Of a stretch of DNA of 64,000 nt, positions 26,562-35,697 are shown in pieces. Numbering within the stretch: the first letter of the stretch is position 1; the number at the start of each line of letters is the position of its first letter. A program made the position numbers and the translations under genes. The notes below the pieces were generated by a model. It worked only from the letters and a program-made list of their open reading frames with translations. It had not been told where the DNA came from and ran no database searches. The stretch is from Hymenobacter cellulosivorans (GTDB taxonomy: Bacteria; Bacteroidota; Bacteroidia; Cytophagales; Hymenobacteraceae): the NCBI RefSeq assembly GCF_022919135.1, contig NZ_CP095049.1, forward strand, positions 2,422,501 to 2,486,500, given 5' to 3'.

Positions 26562-27450
26562 AGCCAGACGGCGGGACGAATTTTGAAGCAATAAGCATTA
26601 AAGTCGGGAATGACTTATTGACCAGGTGCTCCGGGGATTCAACATCTCCCTCACCTTAGCGCGGCTATACCGGTCGTACTGACTCGTTGGCACGAATGAT
26701 TTTTCAGTCCAGTTCCCGTTCAGGTAGCTCACAACGCTTCAGTAACCTGCGGGCCGAGGCAGGGGCCGTATGGCGTAAACAGACTTCCCTTATCGGCAGA
26801 GCCCGGACTAAACAGCTGACCGAATCTACACCGCCTGGGGCTCTGCCATAAAACAGTTTCTGGCTGCTTGGCCTGTTCTGCTTATTGGCAGGTAAAGTCG
26901 TTGCTGGCAGTAAGCAGCAAGTACCGCCAGCGACTAGCCGCGGACCTGGGACAATAACATGCTTCGCTGCCGGAGGACTTGGGTGTTGGGTTTCGAAATT
27001 CAGTCATATCAGGCCTTATGAATCGTTGATTACTCTACTCGAGCGGTAACGCGTTTCGGTTGCGTCAGACAGGAAGGAACCGTAGTGACTTTTGGGCAGC
27101 GTGTCAGCAGAAAAACGCCCTACAAGACCCGTTTAATATTTAAATAGCTGATTTTAAGATTATTGACAATAAACAAGTAATGTTCATTAAGTAAGTATCA
27201 CAAGGACTTTTCAACGGACCGTACCTATCCCGTACCCCCTTTTTTGGTTCGTCGGGACTGAAACCGCACATTTGGTTCTGCCCGCTTGGCGTCGGCAGCG
27301 GAGGTAGCAGAAGGAGAGAGGATATGAGAGGCCGGCCTGGTAGTGGTCGGGCAGAGAGCGAGAATAGCTGCCTTCCCACGCAGTAGACTTTACCATCACG
27401 AGGCCTTGCGCCCACTGTTGTAGTCCATCCTTCCCCAATTCCCTACCGCT
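26562..27450. other. Long intergenic control region between regulator and glucanase genes
   Basis: No convincing coding sequence. It holds a strong inverted repeat at 26790-26851 and a weaker one at 26878-26917 (arms CTGCTTA and TAAGCAG). An AT-rich stretch at about 27130-27200 stands out from the GC-rich surroundings and is a likely place for promoter and regulator binding. No exact TAnnTTTG/TTG promoter pair was found. Confidence 0.5.
26790..26851. repeat. Inverted repeat in the glucan-locus control region
   Basis: GGCAGAGCCC (26795-26804) and GGGCTCTGCC (26838-26847) are perfect 10-base arms. They extend outward as TTAT and ATAA with one bulged base, around a 33-base spacer. It could be a dimeric operator, a structured leader, or the remains of a small element. 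Confidence 0.55.
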
Positions 27451-30400
27451 ATGAAACAACCTCTATTCTTGCTGGCTCTGCTGGCAACAGCTCCCGCATT
27501 GCGGGCGCAAACACCGGTGCCGGTGGGCGCTGGCAGCTATGCCTCCTTCCCGCCCCGGGCCGTCGCCCCGGGCCCGCTCCGGGACTTTGTCTACAACAAG
27601 CCCCTGTATGTGGCCCGCGCTAAAAAAAGCGGGCCGATTCCCACTAACGATTGGTGGACTGATTTGCTGGTGCGCGGCAAGAATGCCGGGCTGCTGTGGG
27701 TGTACCCGCTCGTAGCCGACCCGGACCCCAACGGGCTCAACCTGAATTTCCCCAACAGCATCAACGTCAACGTGCCCAGCACGGCGGCTGGCAGCGGGGG
27801 CAGCTACGACATGGCCTACGGGGGCAACATGCGGGTGACGGCCGCGGGCTATACGCCCAGCACGGCCCAGGCTGAGAGCTGGTCGGACTGGGGCCTGGTG
27901 ATGAGCTTACCGGACACCACGACCGGCAAGAACATGACCGTGAGCATGGCCCACGGCGTGCCGTTTGTGTGGGTCGAAACCCAGGGCCTCAACCCCAAGT
28001 TTAATTTCGAGCGGGATGCTACCTACCTGGCTGCTGATGGCACACCCCTGACCCTGCCGGCCCGCAACTCGTTCGTGGTGAACACCGACGGGCGCTACTT
28101 CGGCGTGCACGTGGCGCCGGGCAGCACCGTGGAGCTGCGGGGGCAGCAGTCCGTGACCATCGACCTGGGCAGCCGCCGCGCCGTATCGACGGTGCGGCTG
28201 GTGTGGGAAGCGGCCTTTGCTTCGGCCTACGACGTGCTGGTATCCGACGACAAAGCCACCTGGCAACGCGTGTACAGCACCACCACCAGCGCCGGCGGCA
28301 CGGAAAACCTCACGGCCCTAACCCCGGGCGCGGCCGGACGCTACGTGCGGCTGGTGCTGAACAAGCGCGCTACCAACTTCGGCTACTCGCTGTTTGAAAT
28401 GCAGGTGTTCGACGGCAGCACGCTGGTTTCGCAGAACCGGCCAGTGGAGGTAACCTCCACCCAGCCGACGGGGAGCTTCGTCAACACGCTGGTCAACGAC
28501 GGCAACCTGGGCACGCGTTGGGCCTCTGACGCCACCCAGCAGCCGCAACTCGTGCTGACGCCCGGCTCAGCCAACAGCTATTTTGTGGTGTCAGCCCTGA
28601 ACGCGACGACCAACCAAGCCGCCGGCCAGCGCCTGACGGCCTACGAAGCCTACGCCTACAACAAGGTGACGGACACGCAGGTACAGTACGATTACAACCC
28701 CATAGCTGGCAAGGTGAACCTGACGTGGCGGCTGACAACCCAGGACCTGCGTACCGGGCAGGCTGGCGGGCCCACGCTCCAGGGGTTTCTGCCTCACCTC
28801 TACCAGAATGCCGCCCATAGCCTGGCCTTTACCAGCTACGACTACCTGAGCCCACGCGGCACGCTGAAAACGGTGGCCGGCACGAGTTTTCCGTTTGCGT
28901 ATGATTTCCAGGGAGTTATTCCTTCCTACACCGCGCCGGTCAGCCGCTCGGCCGATGCCAATCCCTACGATGTTGCGACGCTGAACCGCCTGGTGACGGC
29001 GTACGCCCAGAACTCCTCCAACCGCGCCGATACGTACTTTGGGGGCAAAGACATAGTGCTGCAAGCCAAGTATGCGTTGCTGGCCAAAGAGCTGAACCAT
29101 CCGGCTTTCGCGGCGCTCAAAACCCAGGCCCAGACCAATCTGGTGAACTGGATGACGTATCAGGCCGGCGAAAGCAGCCGCTACTTTGCCCGCTACGACC
29201 GGTGGAAAGCCCTGGTTGGCTTCGACTCCTCCTTCGGCTCCGAGGAGTTCGTGGACAACCACTTCCATTACGGCTACTTCACGCTGGCCTGCGCCATCTA
29301 CGGCATGGTGGACCCCACTTTCCTACAGGAGAACCAGTACGGCGGCATGGCCCGCCTCATTGCCAAGCAGTACGCCAACTGGGACAAAGCTGACCAGAGC
29401 CAACCCTGGATGCGCACCTTCGACCCCTGGGTGGGCCACAGCTACGCCGGGGGTGTCAGCTCGGGCAACGGCAACAACCAGGAGTCGTCGTCAGAAGCCA
29501 TGCAGTCGTGGATAGGCCTGTTTTTGCTCGGCGATGCGCTGAATGACCCGGGTATGCGGGCCGCCGGCGCCTTTGGCTACACCAGCGAAGCCGCCGCCAG
29601 CCTGGAGTACTGGTTCGACTGGAAGCAGCGCATTTTCCCGCCCGCCTACGCCGCCAGCCGCCGCATGGGCGCCATCCTCTCCAATCAGGGCCTGGCCCAT
29701 GCCACTTACTTCGGCGCCCAGGAAAAGTACGTGCACGGCATTGAGTACCTGCCCGTGAACCCCGGCCTGACTTACCTGGCCCGTGACACGGCCTGGGCGC
29801 GGCGCGAGTACAGCGACCTGTTGCGTGAGTCCCGGGCCGTGAATGGCTACGCTTCGGAGCTGGACTTTGGCGAAGACGACTGGAGCCACGTGGCGCTGGG
29901 CTTCAAGTACCTGGCCGACCCGAAGTACGTGACCAAGCTATTGGCCGACAACCTGCGGCTGCCAGCCACCGACCCGCGCTACATCATGGACGCCAAAGAG
30001 GTGGCCGGCCTCACGTATTTCTACGCCCACGCCCAGCAAAACCTGGGCTACTTCTCCTCGAAGTTCCACACCAACTTCCCCAGCAGCAGCGTGTTTGAGC
30101 GCAACGGCACTTTCTCGCACGCCGTGGCCTACAACCCGTCGGCCAGCGCCCAAACCTGCACCGTCTACAACGCGCAGGGTGGAGTTGTCACTTCCGCCGT
30201 CATCCCGGCGCGGACCCTGCTCACCTTCCCAACGCTGGGTACCCCGCCCCCCCGCCGACGGACCCTTGCACGAATCAGGTAGCTGCCAACACCGTCGCGT
30301 CTACGGCCTCGCAGCCCGCCCGCAACGCTACCGATGGTAACCCGAACACGCGCTGGGAAAGTGCCTTCTCCGACCAGCAGGACCTCACCGTGGACTACGG

Positions 30401-30944
30401 CCGTACCATTCCCCTGACCACGGTAACCATTGTGTGGGAGCGCGCCAGTGCCCGGGATTACCGCCTGCTGGGCTCCGTGGATGGCACCAACTGGCAGGAA
30501 CTGGCCGTGCGCACCAACCTGCCCGTCAGCACCGACGCGGCCGCCGACTTCCGCCGGACCGACGTGCTGACTGTCTCGGGCTCGTACCGCTACCTACGCA
30601 TGGCCGCCACGGCGCGCACGACGGTCTGGGGCTATTCCATTTTTGAGTTGACCACCTGCGGCGGCACTTCAGCCCGCGCGGCCCTGGTAACCACTAGCGG
30701 GCAAGCACGCCTGAATGCTACTACGCCGCTGATGGTGTGGCCGAACCCCGCCCGTTCCGGGGTGCGGGTGGCTGGCGCAGTACCGGGGCAGCTGGTCCAA
30801 GTGCTGGATGCCCAAGGTCGGGTCGTGCTGCAGCAAACCGTGCAAAACGACGCTCCGCTGGAGCTCACCTTGCCGGCCGAGCTGGCCCGGGGGCTGTACC
30901 TGGTGCGCTGCGGCGGCCAATCAAGCCGCTTGATGCTGGAGTAA
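27451..30944 (+). pseudogene. GH81 endo-beta-1,3-glucanase with F5/8 modules and T9SS tag, broken by one-base frameshift
   Basis: Predicted to cut beta-1,3-glucan (laminarin, fungal wall glucan) internally. The signal peptide ends ALRAQ. The GH81 catalytic region has VDNHFHYGYF (D602, H606) and NNQESSSEA (E678, E682), matching the acidic residues known in the family. A discoidin-like F5/8 module (~225-325) is inserted in the N-terminal beta domain. The frame stops at 30282, but a C7 run at 30247-30253 lies just before it. One added C continues as TPPPPPTDPCTNQVAANTVA into a second F5/8 module and a T9SS sorting domain ending at 30944, giving ~1164 aa. As written, the enzyme loses its binding module and export tag. 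It may be a sequencing error, a switch or a mutation. Confidence 0.88.
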
Positions 30945-31114
30945 TTCCGACGGCACCTACTGGAGTAGACGCGCATGATGACCGCAATGGTCATTTGTAA
31001 GTCGCGCTACTCAACTGGTTTGCAACTCATTTTAACGTGTTCATCACCGCTACTTCCTGCTCTTTCAAGCAGGTTCTCACTCTGCTTTTCCACCACAATT
31101 TCCACAACCGCTCT

Positions 31115-34100
31115 ATGAAAACACTCTCTAAGTTTCCGGGCCGCTGGGCCCGGTTGGCCGTTGCTACGGGCATTGGCTGGCTCCTGCAGACCACGCCGGC
31201 GCAAGCCCAATGCACCCAGCTGGTCTGGCAAGATGAATTTGATACGCCCGGCGACCTAAGCAAGTGGCAGGTGTACGAAGGCGACGGCTGCGAAACCGGC
31301 AACTGTAACTTCGGCAACGCCGAGCTGCAAGTGTACCGCCCCGCCAACGCCACCGTGACGGGTGGCGTCCTAAACATTGCCACCCGCTACGAAAACACGG
31401 TGGTTGGCGGGCGCACCTACAACTACACCTCCGCCAAGCTCTACTCCAAGCAAGCCAGCGGGGCGCTCCAAACCTTCAAGTACGGCCGCATTGAGGCCCG
31501 CATGAAACTGCCCTCGGCCCAGGGCGTGTGGCCCGCCTTCTGGATGCTGGCGGACCCTGGCAACTGGCCCACCACGGGCGAGATTGATATCATGGAGGCC
31601 AAGCATAAGAATCCTACCTCGGTTAGCGGTACTATCCACTACGATGCGGGGGGCTGGCGCTACTCCGGCCGCGACTACACCTCGGCCGTCGATTTGTCCC
31701 AGGCCTTCCACGTGTACGCGGTGGAATGGAGTCCCGAGAAAATTCAATGGTTCGTGGACGGCGTGTTGTTTAACACGGCCTCGCCCAGTACCACGGTCGG
31801 CGGCTCCTGGCCTTTCAACGACAATAATTTTTACATCATCCTGAATGCGGCTGTGGGTGGACCCGGCACCGGGTTCACCGGCTACCAAAACCCCACGCCC
31901 TCCGACTTTCCCACCACTACCCAAGTGGACTACGTGCGGGTGTACAAAGGCGCTTTCAGCGCCGCGGTGCTGGGGGCCGGCCAGGTCTACCAGGGCGACG
32001 CCAACAAAACCTACCGCTTGGAGGCCATTGCGGGGGCCACGTACGCGTGGACAGTGCCCAGTGCAGCTACTATTACGAACGGGCAGGGCACCAATGCCGT
32101 GCAAGTGAGCTTTGGCAGCGGCGCTACCACGGGCACCGTTTCGGCCACGGTGACGGTAAACAACTGCCCCACGGGTACGTATTCCAAGGCCGTGACAGTG
32201 CTGCCCGCTTTGCAGCTGGACCGCGTGTACGAGGACTTTGAAAGCAGCCGCGTTATCACCTATGGGGTGGTTACGGGCACGCTCACGCAGGCCGTCAACA
32301 ACCCGGCGGCCACCGCAGGCAATACGTCGGCCAAGGTGGGGCAGTACGTGCGTAATGCGAGCGAGCAGTACGACGTGCTGTACGTGCGCAACCTGGGCAT
32401 TCGCAATGCCAATGACTTTGTGGCCGGGCGCCGCAAGGTGTACGTGGACGTGTATTCCACAGCCCCGGTGGGCAGCAAGGTGACTATGCAGTTCGAGAAT
32501 AGCCAGGCCACCACGGCTACCAACTTCCCGACGGGCCGGCACAGTGCCTATCGGGCCTTCACCACCCGCCAGAACGCCTGGGAGACCTTCGAGTTTGAGT
32601 TCGAGCGCAGCCTGGACGCGGGCACCAACATCTACGCCATTGACAACGTGGCCTTCCTGTTTCAACCGGCCACCAACTCCGGCGCCACGTTTTACTTCGA
32701 CAACCTGCTCATCAAGCAAAAGCCCGACGCGCCCGTGGTGGCCACGGACGTACTGCTGAACTACGACGGCGCGGCCCGCATTACCTTTGACCCGACGATT
32801 ACCGGCGGCACGTACACGCTCAATTTCGCCAATCCGTCGGCTACCGGCGTGAACACTTCGGCCAATGTGGCCCGCTACGTGCGCAATCCGGCTGAGCAGT
32901 ACGACGTGCTGTTCTTCGACGCCGGCGTGCCAGGCACCGTGATTGAGGACGCGGCCCTGTTCAAAAACCAGACGTATCAACTGCAGTTCGACGTGTACTC
33001 GACGGCCCCGGTGGGCACGCCGGTGGGCATTACGCTACAAAACAAGGCCGCCGCGGCGGGCGCTTACCCGGCCGGCCGCAACAGCACCTACCTGGCCAAT
33101 ACCACCCGGCAGAACCAGTGGGAGACGCTGACATTTTCCTACAACACCACGCCCGACGGCGGTACGGCCAACGTGAGCATCGACCAATTGGCTATCCTGT
33201 TCAACAGCGGCGTAGCCTCCGGCGACACGTATTACATCGACAACATCCGGGTGGCGAAACGGGCTACCCCCACCTACACCGCCGGCACCACTTTCGAGAA
33301 CTACGACACCGTGCGCAACCTGCCGCTGCGCACTGCTACCGGCACGTACGTGGCCGCGGCCAACAACCCGGCGGCTACGGGCCTCAATACCTCGGCCAAA
33401 GTGGCTCAATATACTCGCAACCCTGCTTCGCAATACGACGCCCTGACCTTGGCCAGCACTCAGATTAAGGACGGCGCCGCCTATGAAAGCGGCCAGAAAG
33501 TGTTTGCCATGGACGTGTACACGTCGGCGCCGGTGGGCACGCCCATCTCGTGGCAGCTGGAAAACAGCACGGCTACCACCCCCGGCAACTACCCCACCGG
33601 CCGCCACAGCAGCTACCAGGCCGTGGTGAAGCAAACCAACGCCTGGCACACGCTCACCTTCTCCTACGCCGGCTCGCCCGATGCGGGCACGGCCGACGCC
33701 GAGGTGGACAACGTGGTGCTCTTGTTTGCCCCCAACAGCCTCACTGGCTCGGTGTTTTACATCGATAACCTGCGCAGCCTGACGGCCGTCAGCTCCCCGA
33801 CCAACGCGGCCCCCACCGTGAGCCTGACCGCCCCATCCGGTGGCGCTACGTTTGCCGCCCCAGCTAGCATTACCCTTACGGCCACCGCCGCTGATGCTGA
33901 CGGCACGGTAAGCAAAGTCGAGTTCTACAACGGCGCAACGAAGCTCGGCGAAGATGTGAGCAGCCCCTACACCTTCAGCTGGACCAACGTGCCAGCTGGT
34001 TCCTACTCGCTGACGGCCCGCGCCACCGACAACGCCGGCGCCGTGACCACCTCGGCGGCCGTGAGCGTAACGGTAGGGGCCGCACCCTCCGGCCTGACGA

Positions 34101-35434
34101 TTCCCGGCACCATTGAGGCCGAAAACTACACTGCCATGGCGGGCGTGCAACTGGAGGCTACCGGTGATACGGGCGGTGGGCAGAACGTGGGCTGGATTGA
34201 CACCGGCGACTACCTCGATTACGCCGTCAACGTGCAAACGGCTGGTACCTACACCGTAGGCTTCCGCGTAGCCAGCGTGCCCGGCGGCGGGCAGCTGCAG
34301 CTGCGCAGCGCAAGCGGTATGGTCTACGCCACCGCGTCCATTGCTGCTACCGGCGGCTGGCAAACCTGGTCGACGGTCAACGCCACGGCCACCTTGCCAG
34401 CGGGCGCGCAGACGTTGCGGGTGTACGTGGCTGCCGGGGGCTGGAACCTCAACTGGATTTCCTTCACGGCCCCGACTAATGCGGCTCCCACGGTAAGCCT
34501 GACCAGCCCGACGGGCGGCACCGCGGTTACTGCGCCGGCCAGCATCACCCTCACTGCCTTGGCAGCCGACGCAGATGGCACGGTCAGCAAGGTTGAGTTC
34601 TATAATGGCACGACCAAGCTGGGTGAAGATGTGAGCAGCCCTTACGCCTTCAGCTGGAGCAATGTGCCGGCCGGCACCTACTCCTTGACGGCCCGCGCCA
34701 CCGACAACGCCGGCGCCGTGACTGCTTCCACGGCTGTGAGCGTAACGGTAAGTGCCGCGCCAGCTACTACAAACCTGGCCCTCAATAAGTCGGCAACGGC
34801 TTCTTCGGTTGAAAATGCCGGCTCTCCGGCCCAGAGCGCCGTGGATGGCAACAGTTCTACCCGCTGGAGCAGCGAGTGGGGGGCCGCTCCGCAGTGGATT
34901 TACGTCGACCTGGGGGCCACGTATAACGTGAGTCGCGTCAAGCTGCTCTGGGAAGCCGCTTACGCCACGGATTACCAGGTTGAAATTTCCTCCGATGCCG
35001 TTACCTGGTCTCCGCTGCGGGCAGTGACCGGCAACAGCAGCCTCACCAACGACCTGACGGGGCTGAGCGGCACGGGCAAATTCGTGCGCATTTATTGCCA
35101 GACGCGGGCCTTGCCCTACGGCTATTCCCTCTACGATTTCGAGGTGTACGGAACGGCCGCTTCCGGCAGCCGGGCCCTGGCCACCACCCGCGTCATTGCG
35201 CCCGAAGCGCGGCTCTACCCGAACCCGGTTAGCCGGCTGCTGAAGGTGCCCATCGCCAGCGCGGGCGTGCTCACCATCACCGATGCCCTGGGCCGGGTGG
35301 CTCATACCCAAGCCGTAACCGCTCAGCAGGCGGTGGCGGAAGTAGATGTCCAGTCCCTGCAGCCGGGCCTATATTTCCTGACCCTGCGCGACGCCACCGG
35401 CGGATCCACGGTGCAGCAGTTCATCAAGCAGTAA
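31115..35434 (+). CDS. GH16 laminarinase-like multimodular enzyme with T9SS tag
   Basis: A 1439-aa secreted endo-beta-1,3(4)-glucanase. The start at 31115 (MKTLSKF...) gives a proper signal peptide ending AQAQ; an ATG at 31037 would add 26 implausible residues. Order: GH16 domain (31205-31960) with catalytic GEIDIMEA (E156, D158, E161); a small Ig/PKD-like domain; three ~165-aa tandem repeats (about 32214-32725, 32745-33270, 33285-33790) with NTSAKV-(A/G)-(Q/R)-Y-(V/T)-RN and (V/T)-(S)-TAPVG signatures, probably carbohydrate-binding sandwiches; an Ig-like domain; a CBM6 (EAENYTAMAGVQLE ... GWIDTGDYLDY); a near-identical second Ig-like domain; an F5/8 module; and a T9SS type A domain (LYPNPVSRLLKV ... 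FIKQ). It sits between GH81 and a sugar dehydrogenase, all in one direction. Confidence 0.95.
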   Translation: MKTLSKFPGRWARLAVATGIGWLLQTTPAQAQCTQLVWQDEFDTPGDLSKWQVYEGDGCETGNCNFGNAELQVYRPANATVTGGVLNIATRYENTVVGGRTYNYTSAKLYSKQASGALQTFKYGRIEARMKLPSAQGVWPAFWMLADPGNWPTTGEIDIMEAKHKNPTSVSGTIHYDAGGWRYSGRDYTSAVDLSQAFHVYAVEWSPEKIQWFVDGVLFNTASPSTTVGGSWPFNDNNFYIILNAAVGGPGTGFTGYQNPTPSDFPTTTQVDYVRVYKGAFSAAVLGAGQVYQGDANKTYRLEAIAGATYAWTVPSAATITNGQGTNAVQVSFGSGATTGTVSATVTVNNCPTGTYSKAVTVLPALQLDRVYEDFESSRVITYGVVTGTLTQAVNNPAATAGNTSAKVGQYVRNASEQYDVLYVRNLGIRNANDFVAGRRKVYVDVYSTAPVGSKVTMQFENSQATTATNFPTGRHSAYRAFTTRQNAWETFEFEFERSLDAGTNIYAIDNVAFLFQPATNSGATFYFDNLLIKQKPDAPVVATDVLLNYDGAARITFDPTITGGTYTLNFANPSATGVNTSANVARYVRNPAEQYDVLFFDAGVPGTVIEDAALFKNQTYQLQFDVYSTAPVGTPVGITLQNKAAAAGAYPAGRNSTYLANTTRQNQWETLTFSYNTTPDGGTANVSIDQLAILFNSGVASGDTYYIDNIRVAKRATPTYTAGTTFENYDTVRNLPLRTATGTYVAAANNPAATGLNTSAKVAQYTRNPASQYDALTLASTQIKDGAAYESGQKVFAMDVYTSAPVGTPISWQLENSTATTPGNYPTGRHSSYQAVVKQTNAWHTLTFSYAGSPDAGTADAEVDNVVLLFAPNSLTGSVFYIDNLRSLTAVSSPTNAAPTVSLTAPSGGATFAAPASITLTATAADADGTVSKVEFYNGATKLGEDVSSPYTFSWTNVPAGSYSLTARATDNAGAVTTSAAVSVTVGAAPSGLTIPGTIEAENYTAMAGVQLEATGDTGGGQNVGWIDTGDYLDYAVNVQTAGTYTVGFRVASVPGGGQLQLRSASGMVYATASIAATGGWQTWSTVNATATLPAGAQTLRVYVAAGGWNLNWISFTAPTNAAPTVSLTSPTGGTAVTAPASITLTALAADADGTVSKVEFYNGTTKLGEDVSSPYAFSWSNVPAGTYSLTARATDNAGAVTASTAVSVTVSAAPATTNLALNKSATASSVENAGSPAQSAVDGNSSTRWSSEWGAAPQWIYVDLGATYNVSRVKLLWEAAYATDYQVEISSDAVTWSPLRAVTGNSSLTNDLTGLSGTGKFVRIYCQTRALPYGYSLYDFEVYGTAASGSRALATTRVIAPEARLYPNPVSRLLKVPIASAGVLTITDALGRVAHTQAVTAQQAVAEVDVQSLQPGLYFLTLRDATGGSTVQQFIKQ

Positions 35435-35473
35435 CGCTGCTTGTTGGCTAAGCTACACTGCCTACTGAACCGG

Positions 35474-35537
35474 CAGAATCAGAACCTGAACTGTGCAGTG
35501 CGCGGCCGCGCACTGCACAGTTCAGGTTCTGATTCTG
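35474..35537. repeat. 64-bp perfect palindrome
   Basis: The 32 bases from CAGAATCAGAACC to GTGCGCGG (35474-35505) are exactly complemented by 35506-35537, with no loop. It lies 40 bases past the GH16 stop. There is no T-run afterwards, so it is not a standard terminator, but its RNA would form a very strong stem able to block readthrough or protect the 3' end. Confidence 0.9.
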
Positions 35538-35697
35538 GTATTCGAAACCCGGCGGATTAATAAGTCTGATTGAATGCCACAAGCTGTTGCTATTCTACTC
35601 TAATCGGGTGCTTTCACCTTTTTCCGGCGAGACGCCCGAGTCTGCCCAACCTATTGCTCAGAGCTGCTTTCATCCTTTCCATTTTACCCATTTACCC

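Noticed and set aside
26680..26710. TGGCACGAATG as a sigma-54 promoter
   Set aside because: The -24 half is good but no GC is found 10 bases after the GG, so the -12 half is missing.
33811..34757. Repeated ~270-base segments in the GH16 gene, considered as an insertion
   Set aside because: They are two Ig-like domains in the same frame.
33035..35311. Long minus-strand open frame opposite the GH16 gene
   Set aside because: Gly/His-rich translation without motifs, mirrors the repeat domains on the plus strand; no export or start signal of its own.
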